A stretch of 33,364 nt of DNA from CAYLPU01 sp964385635. GTDB taxonomy: Bacteria > Chloroflexota > Anaerolineae > B4-G1. The notes beneath the pieces were generated by a model. That model worked only from the letters and a program-made list of their open reading frames with translations, had not been told where the DNA came from and searched no databases. The stretch is taken from the NCBI GenBank assembly GCA_964385635.1, contig CAYLPU010000054.1, positions 1 to 33,364 of the forward strand. Direction: 5' to 3'. Shown one piece after another: positions 7,385 to 14,927 of the stretch (the first letter of the stretch is position 1; each line of letters begins with the position of its first letter). Made by a program: the position numbers and the translations under genes.

Positions 7385-7573
7385 GATGTCAGGCGACGGT
7401 GGCTCCAGCCGACCGGGCTGGATGTTCTCGAAGGGGACGTAGAACTTGGTCTGTTCCGCTTCACCGCCGTCAATGGAGGTCGCAACGAGGACATCCCCCT
7501 CTTGACCATCCACGCGCCAGAGGCGGGATCGGTTGCGGATGACGGTGCCGGGGGTGTAGGTGCGGCGGGCCAT
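7385..7573 (-). pseudogene. N-terminal scrap of a SNF2-type helicase
   Basis: From the ATG at 7573 the first 63 or so residues (MARRTYTPGTVIRNRSRLWR, then VLVATSIDGGEAEQ and FYVPFENIQPGRLEPPSPD) match, from memory, the N-terminus of large SNF2-like helicases found next to Eco57I-type methylases, including DrmD-like proteins of DISARM. After SPDIVGH the similarity ends; the frame wanders on to a stop at 7295. Several hundred residues, including both helicase lobes, are missing. GGAGAT eight bases upstream of the ATG is a plausible ribosome binding site. The family match is moderate, and the truncation is clear from the size. Confidence 0.55.
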
Positions 7574-7633
7574 AGGCTATCTCCGACTACTTAACTACAT
7601 GGCCCGGTCGTTCGTGGAGGCCGGTTTTGCCAG

Positions 7634-7705
7634 AGCGGGTGCAGGGATTCGAACCCTGGACATTCAGCTTGGGAAGCTGACGTTCTACCACTGAACTACA
7701 CCCGC
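7634..7705 (-). tRNA. tRNA-Gly (anticodon CCC)
   Basis: Read on the minus strand, the cloverleaf has acceptor GCGGGTG pairing with CACCCGC, a T arm CAGGG-TTCGAAT-CCCTG, and an anticodon stem TCAGC/GCTGA with loop TTCCCAA, giving anticodon CCC. The discriminator base is U, as usual for bacterial glycine tRNA. CCA is not encoded. The 3' end faces the defence-gene ruin at 2430-7573, which fits its use as an island boundary. Confidence 0.95.
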
Positions 7706-7713
7706 GCACCCAA

Positions 7714-7741
7714 ATTATATCGAACAAGCGCAAAATGTCAA
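7714..7741 (-). promoter_or_regulatory. Sigma-70 type promoter of tRNA-Gly
   Basis: On the minus strand TTGACA (7736-7741) is followed after 16 bp by TATAAT (7714-7719). The -10 lies 8 bp upstream of the tRNA 5' end. Both hexamers are perfect consensus. Confidence 0.9.
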
Positions 7742-7745
7742 TAAA

Positions 7746-7776
7746 GGAGATTCTTCGCTACGCTCAGAATGACGGC
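7746..7776. repeat. Dispersed HSERSEE-type repeat
   Basis: The segment GGAGATTCTTCGCTACGCTC and the AGAATGACGG that follows is a form of a short repeat found between genes in many bacteria. When translated it gives RHSERSEESPL. ATTCT and AGAAT form a small palindrome. It sits just upstream of the tRNA-Gly promoter and is probably not coding. Confidence 0.6.
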
Positions 7777-7812
7777 CAACCATCAGGGCGACTTCTAAAG
7801 TGTATGGTGTTG

Positions 7813-8325
7813 CTATGACGCATTCCTCAGCCGTGGACGCCAAAGCAGTGGTTCGCGAATCATCAGGTCGGTGCCGCGGATTTTGAACGCCAGGTCTGCG
7901 GCTATGTTGCGCATCAGACGGTAGCCCAGGCTCGGGTAACTGTCGCACAGTTTGATCAGCCGGTCGCGTGGGATGACTAAGAGGCGTGCCTTTCTTGAAA
8001 TGCAGCAAGCCGAGGCTGATCTTAGTCCTTGGTCCACCAGTGCGATCTCGCCGAAGGTCTGCCCGCGCGTCAGGGTAACGATGGTCAGTGAACGAGATGG
8101 TGGTTCAGGGGGAGGGGTTACCAGGATGTCCACTTTACCGTTAGCGATAACATACAATTCGTCACCGGCGCTATTCTGCTTGAAAATGATCTCTCCAGAT
8201 TTGGGGGTGATCTCTGAGCAGAGAGACGCGATCATCTCCAACTGGGGCCTGGTTAAATCGTAGAAGATGTCCGCCCGTTGCAGAATATTGAGATATTCTT
8301 CTGTCTTGTCTACCTTCCTGGCCAT
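7813..8325 (-). CDS. Cyclic-nucleotide-binding domain protein
   Basis: The 170-residue protein consists of a single cNMP-binding beta-roll (about residues 15-140). The phosphate-binding cassette FGEIALVDQGLRSAS lies at 91-105 with the conserved Glu93 and Arg102. No helix-turn-helix follows; the C-terminal 30 residues are a helix and a basic tail, so this is not a CRP-type transcription factor but probably a sensor subunit or a partner of another protein. I chose the ATG at 8323-8325 because GGAGGAG lies seven bases upstream. The longer frame would begin inside the tRNA-Pro promoter region, upstream of the promoter at 8347-8375. Confidence 0.88.
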   Translation of the reverse strand: MARKVDKTEEYLNILQRADIFYDLTRPQLEMIASLCSEITPKSGEIIFKQNSAGDELYVIANGKVDILVTPPPEPPSRSLTIVTLTRGQTFGEIALVDQGLRSASACCISRKARLLVIPRDRLIKLCDSYPSLGYRLMRNIAADLAFKIRGTDLMIREPLLWRPRLRNAS

Positions 8326-8346
8326 AGGCATACTCCTCCGCGAATG

Positions 8347-8375
8347 ATTGTACCACATTTCTATCTGGTGTGCAA
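8347..8375 (-). promoter_or_regulatory. Promoter of the cNMP-binding gene
   Basis: TTGCAC (8370-8375) and TACAAT (8347-8352) are separated by exactly 17 bp on the minus strand. This fixes the start of the gene at 8325 rather than at the upstream in-frame codons. Confidence 0.8.
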
Positions 8376-8407
8376 AAATGTCCCGGAATGACGTTCGCGA
8401 TCTCAAT

Positions 8408-8436
8408 TTGCCAAAAGGCGCATTCTTTGTTATAAT
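8408..8436 (+). promoter_or_regulatory. Promoter of tRNA-Pro
   Basis: TTGCCA (8408-8413), 17 bp spacer, TATAAT (8431-8436), with the tRNA starting 11 bp after the -10. It is divergent from the cNMP-binding gene promoter about 30 bp away. Confidence 0.88.
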
Positions 8437-8446
8437 TTCCAGCATG

Positions 8447-8521
8447 CGGGGCGTGGCGCAGCTTGGCTAGCGCGCTACAATGGGGTTGTAGAGGTCCCGG
8501 GTTCAAATCCCGGCGCCCCGA
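8447..8521 (+). tRNA. tRNA-Pro (anticodon GGG)
   Basis: The acceptor stem CGGGGCG pairs with CGCCCCG at 8514-8520 and the discriminator is A8521. The T arm is CCGGG-TTCAAAT-CCCGG. The anticodon stem CTACA/TGTAG encloses loop ATGGGGT, giving GGG. The first acceptor base C is the hallmark of bacterial tRNA-Pro. CCA is not encoded. Confidence 0.95.
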
Positions 8522-8522
8522 C

Positions 8523-8555
8523 AGAGAGGCATCCGGAATGGTGCCTCTCTTTTTT
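8523..8555 (+). terminator. Intrinsic terminator after tRNA-Pro
   Basis: AGAGAGGCA (8523-8531) pairs perfectly with TGCCTCTCT (8542-8550), a 9-bp stem with a 10-base loop, followed by a run of six T. Confidence 0.92.
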
Positions 8556-8561
8556 GCTTTC

Positions 8562-8590
8562 TTGCCAAGTGTCCCGTTTTGTGCTACAGT
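8562..8590 (+). promoter_or_regulatory. Promoter of the receiver-ATPase gene
   Basis: TTGCCA (8562-8567), 17 bp, TACAGT (8585-8590). The predicted transcript start is only about 10 bp before the ATG at 8608, leaving room for little more than the GGAGG ribosome binding site. Confidence 0.6.
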
Positions 8591-8607
8591 ATCGTGTGGA
8601 GGCACTG

Positions 8608-9756
8608 ATGGCGCAAAAGATATTGGTAGTTGACGATGACCTGGAGAGTGTGAAGTTAATCGGGTTGATGTTGCAGCGACGGGGATATGAAATCATCGCT
8701 GCACAGTCAGGTGCTCAGGCTCTGGCGAAGGCTCAGGCGGAGAACCCGGACTTGATCATTCTGGACGTCATGATGCCAGACATGGATGGTTATGAGGTCT
8801 GCCGCCGACTCCGAGCCAACCCTGCCACAGCGGCCCTGCCCATCATCATGTTCACGGCCAAGACGCTGGTGGGCGACAAAGTGGCTGGGTTCCAGGCCGG
8901 CGCTGATGACTATCTGACCAAGCCCGTCCATCCAGCCGAGTTGGGCTCACGCGTGGAGGCTGTGCTGTTGCGTACGGCGCGGAAGCGGGTGGGAGCACAG
9001 CCTCTGATGCGGGCCAGGGTTATTGGATTCCTGGGCTCAAAGGGGGGTGTGGGTACCACTACTCTGGCGGTGAATGTTGCCGTCGCTCTGGTTCAGGGGC
9101 CCACGGAGGGCCAGCAGGTCGTGTTTGCCGATATGCAATCTGGCATGACGACCGCCTCCCTCCAGTTGGGACTACGGCGTCACGAGGGCTTAGCACAACT
9201 GCTGGATCAGCCAGCCGGCCGCATCGAAGCGAAGATGATAGATGCTCGGTTGGAGGAGCACCGGACAGGTCTTCAAGTCCTGAGCGGTCAGATTGAGCCA
9301 CTTGGAGTGGCGTCAACAGTGTCCCCGGATCATGCTGAGGTCATCATCCGGCATCTCGGGGCTATGGCCGACTATCTCATTCTGGACCTGGGGGTGGGCT
9401 TGGGTGAGACGAACCGGCGTATTCTGGCGAGTTGCCATCACGTTGTTGTGCCCATTGAACCGCAACGTGTGGCGCTTATGCTGGCACGGGCGCTGTTAGG
9501 TGAGATGACCACGTCGCTCAAATTCGCCCGTCATAGGATCAGCATTGTGTTGATCAACAAGTCCCCCTCGGCAGCCGCTTTTACCAAGGACACGATAGAG
9601 GGGCTGTTGCAGCATGATCTCGTCGGTGTGGTTACTCCGGCCCCCGAGCTGGCATTCCAGTCGGCCGAACAGGGGGCTCCGATGGTGATGATGCAGCCGG
9701 ACAGTTTGGTGGCCCGGCAACTCCGAATCATCGCGGAGCATCTGGCTAACGCCTGA
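8608..9756 (+). CDS. Receiver domain fused to CpaE/MinD-like ATPase
   Basis: The 382-residue protein joins two domains. Residues 1-122 form a response-regulator receiver with the acidic pair Asp9/Asp10, phospho-acceptor Asp53 (LDVMMPDMDGYE), Thr83 and Lys105 all in place. Residues 137-382 form a ParA/MinD-superfamily ATPase with the deviant Walker A GSKGGVGTT (143-151) and a degenerate LILDLGVG in the Walker B position. The arrangement recalls CpaE, which positions type IV pilus secretion machinery, but here the receiver looks fully phosphorylatable. The ATG at 8608 is preceded by GGAGG; the longer upstream frame would start inside the tRNA-Pro terminator region. The sirtuin gene follows 44 bp downstream and then a histidine kinase, a plausible cognate sensor. 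Confidence 0.88.
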   Translation: MAQKILVVDDDLESVKLIGLMLQRRGYEIIAAQSGAQALAKAQAENPDLIILDVMMPDMDGYEVCRRLRANPATAALPIIMFTAKTLVGDKVAGFQAGADDYLTKPVHPAELGSRVEAVLLRTARKRVGAQPLMRARVIGFLGSKGGVGTTTLAVNVAVALVQGPTEGQQVVFADMQSGMTTASLQLGLRRHEGLAQLLDQPAGRIEAKMIDARLEEHRTGLQVLSGQIEPLGVASTVSPDHAEVIIRHLGAMADYLILDLGVGLGETNRRILASCHHVVVPIEPQRVALMLARALLGEMTTSLKFARHRISIVLINKSPSAAAFTKDTIEGLLQHDLVGVVTPAPELAFQSAEQGAPMVMMQPDSLVARQLRIIAEHLANA

Positions 9757-9800
9757 GATGACCCGCGCTGTCGTGCAAGGCGGCGCTGGGAAACCAAAAT

Positions 9801-10580
9801 ATGTCTGTCGAGACTGTAGATGGTGTTGTGCGTGCCGCGACGCTCCTCCGGGAAGCCCACTATGCCGTTGCGTTGACTGGCGCGGGCTTGAGCACACGCT
9901 CTGGTATTCCCGACTTCCGTTCGCCAGGAACTGGGCTGTGGGAGCATGCTAACCCGATGGAAGTGGCCTCCATTTATGCCTTTCGGCGTCATCCCGAGGT
10001 GTTTTACGCCTGGGTCCGGCCGCTGGTGACGACGTTGCTGACGGCCGAACCCAACCCTGGTCACCTGGCGCTGGCGGAGATGGAGGCTGGTGGCTGGTTG
10101 AAGGCGGTCATCACTCAGAACATTGACGATCTACACCAGCGGGCTGGGTCACGCGAGGTGTTGGAACTGCATGGTCATCTGCGGGAAGCGACCTGTATCA
10201 GTTGCTATCAGGTCCTGCCCACCGGGGAACTGCTGGGCGACTTTCTTGCCTCGGGCGAAGTGCTTAGATGCCCGGTGTGCGGTGGCGTGATGAAGCCCAA
10301 TGTCATGCTTTTTGGGGAACAGTTGCCAATCAAGGTGGTCAACGCGGCGATGAGGCACGTCCGCCAGGCGGACCTGATGCTCATTGCGGGGTCATCGTTG
10401 GAGATTGTGCCGGCTTCGCAGTTGCCGTTGATAGTGCGAGAGCGCGCCGGTCGTCTTATCGTGGTCAACCTGATGCATACCTATATTGACGATATAGCCG
10501 ATGTAGTCATTCATGCCGATGTTGCTGAGGTGTTGCCTCGCATCGCACAGATTTGCGCGGGGAAGGGAGGAGTGTGGTAA
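9801..10580 (+). CDS. cobB: SIR2-family NAD-dependent protein deacylase
   Basis: A 259-residue sirtuin that would remove acetyl or other acyl groups from protein lysines using NAD+, in the cytoplasm. NAD-binding motifs GAGLS (27-31) and IPDFRS, the TQNID motif (105-109), catalytic His124 in LHGHL and the zinc ligands Cys132, Cys135, Cys157 and Cys160 are all present. Length is typical for a bacterial sirtuin. I do not see the Ala-Arg-Tyr type residues that would firmly mark a desuccinylase, so specificity is open. The stop (10578-10580) overlaps the likely GTG start of the histidine kinase, so the two are translationally coupled. Confidence 0.93.
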   Translation: MSVETVDGVVRAATLLREAHYAVALTGAGLSTRSGIPDFRSPGTGLWEHANPMEVASIYAFRRHPEVFYAWVRPLVTTLLTAEPNPGHLALAEMEAGGWLKAVITQNIDDLHQRAGSREVLELHGHLREATCISCYQVLPTGELLGDFLASGEVLRCPVCGGVMKPNVMLFGEQLPIKVVNAAMRHVRQADLMLIAGSSLEIVPASQLPLIVRERAGRLIVVNLMHTYIDDIADVVIHADVAEVLPRIAQICAGKGGVW

Positions 10581-11788
10581 AGTCTGATCAACAAACATGG
10601 AACGGGGAGCGTGTGGGCTGGCTGAAACGGTTGATTGAGATTAGCCGCTCGCTGAATTCGACTCTGAGTCTGCGTCCGCTGCTCAATCGTATTGTCGTGG
10701 CAGCGCAGGAACTCACTCGGACGGAAGCCGCTTCAATCCTGTTGTTGGACCGCAAGAGCGGCCAGTTATACTTTGAGGCGGCGACAGGGGTGCAGGGTTA
10801 CATGATGCGCTCGATCGTCGTCCCGATGGAAGGCAGCGTGGCGGGATGGGTCGTGCAGACCGGCAAATCTATCACCGTCCCAGATGCTAGCAGCGACTCC
10901 CGCTTTTATCGTAAGGCAGACGAGCAATCTACTTTTAGCACGCAGTCCATTCTTGCCGTCCCATTGATTGCCAGGGGCAACGTGATCGGCGTATTGGAGG
11001 CGATCAACAAGAAAGGCGGGATTGAGTTCGCCGAGGAGGACGTCGAACTGCTGGCCGTGCTGGGCGATCAGGCGGCAGTGGCAGTGCAGAATGCTCTTCT
11101 GTTTCAACAATCGGATTTGATCGCTGAGATTGTGCACGAGATGCGCACGCCACTGACGGCTATCATCTCATACGCTGATCTTATACAGTGGCCAGAGACG
11201 ACACCTGATCAGTGTCACCAGTTTGCGGACATCATTCGACACGAGTCTGAGCGGCTCAATGAGATGGCGACGAACTTCCTTGATCTGGCGCGGCTGGAAT
11301 CGGGCCGTGCCTCGTTAGATCAGGATCCGGTTGACCTGAGCACAGTGATCCTTATGGCGGTCAGTGTCTTGAGGCCACAGGCGGATGTTGGACAGATCGG
11401 GGTGTCGGTTGATGTGCCTGCTAACCTGCCGTCTGTCATGGGGGACGCGCAGCGCCTTCACGAGGCGATGCTCAATTTGCTGAGCAACGCGATTAAGTAT
11501 TGTAGGCCGGGCGACAATATCGCGATCACGGTGAGTGACGAGGAAGACCACCTGACCGTAACTGTTGCTGATACCGGTCCTGGTATCCCGGAGGAGGTTT
11601 TGCCGTACGTCTTTGAACGTTTCTATCGTGTGCCTGGCACAGAAGGTCGAGTATTGGGGACTGGATTGGGGCTCACCATCACGCGAAAGATCATTGAGGC
11701 GCACGGAGGGGAGATCAATGTCACCAGCGAGGAAGGGCGGGGCGCGACATTTACGTTCGTGTTGCCGGTGGACAGTGCCTGCGCGTGA
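10574..11788 (+). CDS. Soluble GAF-domain sensor histidine kinase
   Basis: A cytoplasmic two-component kinase of 404 residues from the GTG at 10574. A GAF sensor domain spans about residues 30-175 (SILLLDRKSGQLYFEAATG, ILAVPLIARGNVIGVLEA). It is followed by the HisKA dimerisation helix with phospho-acceptor His188 (VHEMRTPL) and a HATPase domain with N box NLLSNAIKY, G1 DTGPGIP, F box FERFYR and G2 GTGLGL. There are no membrane segments. I prefer the GTG over an upstream in-frame TTG at 10553 because GGGAGG lies just before it and the overlap with the sirtuin stop is natural. Likely partner: the receiver-ATPase at 8608. A paralogue with the same domain order is at 32164. Confidence 0.88.
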   Translation: MVKSDQQTWNGERVGWLKRLIEISRSLNSTLSLRPLLNRIVVAAQELTRTEAASILLLDRKSGQLYFEAATGVQGYMMRSIVVPMEGSVAGWVVQTGKSITVPDASSDSRFYRKADEQSTFSTQSILAVPLIARGNVIGVLEAINKKGGIEFAEEDVELLAVLGDQAAVAVQNALLFQQSDLIAEIVHEMRTPLTAIISYADLIQWPETTPDQCHQFADIIRHESERLNEMATNFLDLARLESGRASLDQDPVDLSTVILMAVSVLRPQADVGQIGVSVDVPANLPSVMGDAQRLHEAMLNLLSNAIKYCRPGDNIAITVSDEEDHLTVTVADTGPGIPEEVLPYVFERFYRVPGTEGRVLGTGLGLTITRKIIEAHGGEINVTSEEGRGATFTFVLPVDSACA

Positions 11789-11814
11789 ACGAGGCAGGGA
11801 GCAGCCGGGCGAGA

Positions 11815-11838
11815 GCCGCGCCTCCGGGCGCGGTTTTT
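11815..11838 (+). terminator. Intrinsic terminator of the signalling operon
   Basis: CCGCGCC and GGCGCGG form a 7-bp GC stem with a TCCG loop (11816-11833), followed by five T. It lies 27 bp after the histidine kinase stop. Confidence 0.85.
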
Positions 11839-11854
11839 GGTTAGGATGTGGCTG

Positions 11855-11941
11855 GCGACCTCTCTTGGTCACCGGATCCGCGATTCGCGAAAGGTATAGC
11901 GACCTTTTTTGGTCACCCGATCCGCGATTCGCGAAAGGTAT
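11855..11941. repeat. Tandem 43-bp direct repeat at the kinase gene 3' end
   Basis: Two copies (11855-11897 and 11899-11941) differ at only about three positions. Each contains GATCCGCGATTCGCGAAAGG, a partly palindromic core. The stop codon of the Clp1-like gene lies within the second copy, so the repeat supplies the last codons of that protein and is then repeated once downstream of it. Confidence 0.85.
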
Positions 11942-12776
11942 GGGGGGTAAGGGCCAGGTCACCCAGGCGGATGGCATCCACGCCTGTCAACGAGGAAAGA
12001 GGGGTATGTAGCGCGATCATTTTGCGGACCGGCTCGCTGGCGGTTACGATACCCAGTGCCAGCACGAATCCCTCTCTGTCCTCCAGGGCCAACAGCCGGC
12101 GTGGGGTGAAGGTAGGGGTCGGGAAGACGGCCAGGTGCTGCCACGCTATCTCCAGCGTGTGTGCGCCCTCGAAGTAGAGACGAAAGCGAGCAGCGCGGTG
12201 TTCCTGGCGCGTGGGTACCTCACGGCGGTGGGCGGCCTGATGAGTTGGCAGGTCTATCACGCGGGTGCGGTGGCTGCGGCGCAGGGGAACCAGCAGATGC
12301 TCCAGTTCGGTCCCGCGCTGGATGCCGATGACCACGGTGGGCCGTAGCAGGTCTACCTTCGCCCGCTTGAGTGCGCCTCCGCCCTGGGTTGGATCCACTA
12401 ACCCCGTTGGGTCGAACACGATTGCTGTGGCTCCTTCTGCGCGAGCCTTTTGCACCAGTTTGTGCGCGCCGACGAGGGTGGGCAGCATGTGACGGCGTGG
12501 TGAGACGTCACCGACGAAGGTGCGGAAGCGGGGGCCGGCAGGCGGGAAGGCGTCGTCGCCGGGCTTACCCAGGGCTAACGTCATCGTCGTCGGCGGGCCA
12601 AGCGTGGCCTGGCCGACGTCTCCGTCCACGAAGGCCACGCGCTCGTGGTATCTATACAAACGGCGGTAGAGATAGCGGGCGAAGGTTGATTTGCCCGTGT
12701 CCGGTGCGCCGATGATGAGGACAACCCCGCTCAGTGCGGAGAGTGTGATCCGTTCCCATGCGGGGGCGATTTCCAT
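11913..12776 (-). CDS. Clp1/GRC3-like polynucleotide 5'-kinase
   Basis: A 287-residue P-loop protein of the Clp1/GRC3 polynucleotide kinase family, which phosphorylates 5'-OH ends of RNA or DNA. Walker A GAPDTGKST lies at 23-31, followed by the family motif DGDVGQATLGPP (51-62) and FDPTGLVDP in place of Walker B. The rest resembles the C-terminal beta domain. Bacterial members are few and their substrate is unknown; roles in RNA repair or processing are possible. I place the start at the ATG 12774-12776; a TTG two codons upstream is possible, and neither has a strong ribosome binding site. The gene starts 22 bp after the cyclophilin stop, so it is probably cotranscribed. Its final codons fall in the 43-bp repeat. 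Confidence 0.82.
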   Translation of the reverse strand: MEIAPAWERITLSALSGVVLIIGAPDTGKSTFARYLYRRLYRYHERVAFVDGDVGQATLGPPTTMTLALGKPGDDAFPPAGPRFRTFVGDVSPRRHMLPTLVGAHKLVQKARAEGATAIVFDPTGLVDPTQGGGALKRAKVDLLRPTVVIGIQRGTELEHLLVPLRRSHRTRVIDLPTHQAAHRREVPTRQEHRAARFRLYFEGAHTLEIAWQHLAVFPTPTFTPRRLLALEDREGFVLALGIVTASEPVRKMIALHTPLSSLTGVDAIRLGDLALTPHTFRESRIG

Positions 12777-12797
12777 GCCCAATGACCAAATCGGCTG

Positions 12798-13505
12798 CTA
12801 CTCTCGTGTCGTTATGCTGATCCTCTCGATTATGTCGCCGATGGCGATGGATTGGACGACGTCCATTCCTTCGATCACCTGACCGAAGGCGGTGTATGCT
12901 CCATCCAAGAAGGGGGTCGGAGCCAGGGTGATGTAGAACTGGCTGCCACTGGAAGCACGGTCAGGATTTACCTCGTCTGGCCGTCGGGCCATGGCGATGG
13001 CACCCTCGATGTGAAGCAACTGAATCTCCGCCGGTACGGTATAGCCGGGCCCGCCAGCGCCGGTGCCGGCCGGGTCGCCTCCCTGGATGACAAAACCAGG
13101 TTCTACGCGGTGGAACGTCAGGCTGTCGTAAAAGCCCTGGTTTGCCAGAAAGACGAAGTTGTTGACGGTGAGCGGGGCGGCGGTGGCATCAAGTTGGACG
13201 ACGATGTCCCCTTTGGCTGTCGATATGGTGGCGATGTAGGTCTTATCGGGGTCGATCTGCATCTCCGGGGGTTCGCTGTACATGTCCACGCGGCCGGCAG
13301 GATTCGCCGGCGTTGTGGGTCCGGGTGGTTCTGGTTTGCCCGGTCCGACCGTGAACCAGAAGGCCACCCCGCTCAGGACGGTGGCCACAGCGATGCCACC
13401 GATCCACCACCACAAATTGGCTGGGGTAGTCGAAGCCCGCTTTTGCTGGGATTCAGCCTGGAGTTGCTTCCGCCTGCCGGTCGGTTTCCGTTTCTTATTG
13501 GACAT
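12798..13505 (-). CDS. Membrane-anchored cyclophilin-type peptidyl-prolyl isomerase
   Basis: This 235-residue protein catalyses cis-trans isomerisation of proline peptide bonds, probably on exported proteins. A basic N-terminus (residues 1-30) is followed by one membrane helix (31-53) and a proline-rich linker. The cyclophilin domain (about 88-235) contains FHRVEPGFVIQGGDP with the catalytic Arg, GSQFYI and AFGQV. The topology puts the enzyme on the outer side of the membrane. The ATG at 13503-13505 has AAAGGA six bases upstream. An extended -10 promoter is at 13594-13602. Confidence 0.93.
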   Translation of the reverse strand: MSNKKRKPTGRRKQLQAESQQKRASTTPANLWWWIGGIAVATVLSGVAFWFTVGPGKPEPPGPTTPANPAGRVDMYSEPPEMQIDPDKTYIATISTAKGDIVVQLDATAAPLTVNNFVFLANQGFYDSLTFHRVEPGFVIQGGDPAGTGAGGPGYTVPAEIQLLHIEGAIAMARRPDEVNPDRASSGSQFYITLAPTPFLDGAYTAFGQVIEGMDVVQSIAIGDIIERISITTRE

Positions 13506-13593
13506 AGGGATTCCTTTCTAGCCCTTCATTCATTACCGGGCAGTTTTCTATCACGAATGACACGAATGGCCGAATGACACGAATATGGAGATG

Positions 13594-13602
13594 ATTATAA
13601 CA
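13594..13602 (-). promoter_or_regulatory. Extended -10 promoter of the cyclophilin gene
   Basis: TGTTATAAT on the minus strand, with only a weak -35 (TGGGCA). The transcript leader would contain the direct repeat CGAATGACACGAAT seen twice between about 13554 and 13585. Confidence 0.5.
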
Positions 13603-13700
13603 TAACCTGCTCGGGCTGCCCATTTGTACAGTGACGCATAGCCGTTCTTTACCGTTTCTTTACTTTGAGAAAGCCGTGTGACCTTCCTGGGTGGGGGCGA

Positions 13701-14927
13701 TTACTTGAACACGATGCCACACACCGATACCAGCGACGTATCATTCTGGTCGGCCGGACAGCGAGTGTAGGCCACCCGTTCCCCCTGAACCGGGCTCAAC
13801 ATTCGCAGTGTCAGGTAGATGGGTGGCAGCCCGCATACGTTGCGCCGGTCCCCCTCCCGCTTGATCGCCGCGAAAAACTCCTCTGCGTCGCCCGCGCATA
13901 CTTGCTCTATGAGCTTGTCGTCGGCTGCCTGTAGCCGGGCGCGTCCCATGATGTCCAGTGCTTTGCCGCCGAACGCCGGTCCGATGTGCGAGAGGTCAGC
14001 CGCTGCCACGACGATCACCTGGCGCCTATCCATCGTCTGTCTGAGCATGTCCACCAGTCCATTGATCGTCGGGTCGTGCTCTGGAGCAGCCTCGCCCCGG
14101 ACAAAGTGGCTGAACGAACCACACAGGATCGGCACTAGTTCGCACGGTTGGCCCTGGCGGATATGGTGTAGCCAGACCGCCGCCAGTTCAATTGAGTGTT
14201 CGCTGCGATGGAAGAGTTCGCCGGCGAAGGCTTCGTCTTGCCCCATCGCCTGGGCCAGCGTGTCCACGACCTCCTGCGCTGTCGGCAGCACCCCAAACGG
14301 TGTCCCGTAGTGCTGGCGTGTCAACGTCAGCCGGCCGTCCTCGCCGTAGTGGTCGGTGCCCAGTAGCACCACCAGGTCGGCCGTTTTGACCATATCCGCC
14401 GCGTGTTTCCAGACGTGGGCATAGACAGTCCCACCGCGCGCGTAGTCAATGTGCGGACTGACCAGGCCACGACCGTCGGCGAAGTCGGGGCTCGTATCGC
14501 CCACGGCTTCGAGGTAGCCGTCCAGCAGGCGGCGCAGTTCGTCCGCGTCGGCCGGGTACGACTGTCCGGCGAGGGTGGGCGGTCGGAAGGGAGCCTGGCG
14601 ATATTCGGCCAGTGCTCGTTCCCGTGCCTCGGCAAAGCGGTCGTTGTCCAGCAGCAGCGCTTCGTCAAGCACGGTCACGAGGCGCTCCAGCACGTCCGGG
14701 CCGGTGCGCAGTCCAAACCGTATGGCAAGGGCGGCACGCAAGCCACTGATGTCTCGTGTCCCGTCACACAGCGTCAATACCGGGGCCAGTTGCTGGGGGA
14801 TGACGATGGCCCCATCGGACAGTTGTAGCGGGTCGCGCAGCAGGATGGAGGGCCGGCCGCCGTGGACAATCGGGCGGGGGTCAACGGCGCGTAGTTTGGG
14901 GAATTGGCTCTCAGGCGTGGGTGTCAT
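13701..14927 (-). CDS. amrB: AmmeMemoRadiSam system protein B (MEMO family)
   Basis: The 408-residue protein has two parts. Residues about 20-110 resemble a PqqD-type peptide-binding domain (IPQQLAPVLTLCDGTRDI). Residues about 120-408 are a MEMO domain, related to extradiol dioxygenases, with the metal-site type motifs SPHIDYARGG, GTDHYG, SEHSIE and ADLSHIGPAFG. In many genomes this protein is encoded with an AMMECR1 protein and a radical SAM enzyme, a three-protein system of unknown chemistry. Neither partner is in this window. The start overlaps the trmO stop by four bases (ATGA), so translation is coupled. Confidence 0.88.
   Translation of the reverse strand: MTPTPESQFPKLRAVDPRPIVHGGRPSILLRDPLQLSDGAIVIPQQLAPVLTLCDGTRDISGLRAALAIRFGLRTGPDVLERLVTVLDEALLLDNDRFAEARERALAEYRQAPFRPPTLAGQSYPADADELRRLLDGYLEAVGDTSPDFADGRGLVSPHIDYARGGTVYAHVWKHAADMVKTADLVVLLGTDHYGEDGRLTLTRQHYGTPFGVLPTAQEVVDTLAQAMGQDEAFAGELFHRSEHSIELAAVWLHHIRQGQPCELVPILCGSFSHFVRGEAAPEHDPTINGLVDMLRQTMDRRQVIVVAAADLSHIGPAFGGKALDIMGRARLQAADDKLIEQVCAGDAEEFFAAIKREGDRRNVCGLPPIYLTLRMLSPVQGERVAYTRCPADQNDTSLVSVCGIVFK

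Noticed and set aside
7385..7705. Prophage or integrative element attachment site at the tRNA-Gly
   Set aside because: I looked for a second copy of the tRNA 3' end to the left and did not find one, and no integrase gene is in the window, so only a boundary role is suggested.
7715..8008. 97-codon minus-strand ORF containing RHSERSEESPLL
   Set aside because: It overlaps the end of the cNMP-binding gene in another frame, and its C-terminal text is the translation of a known non-coding repeat.
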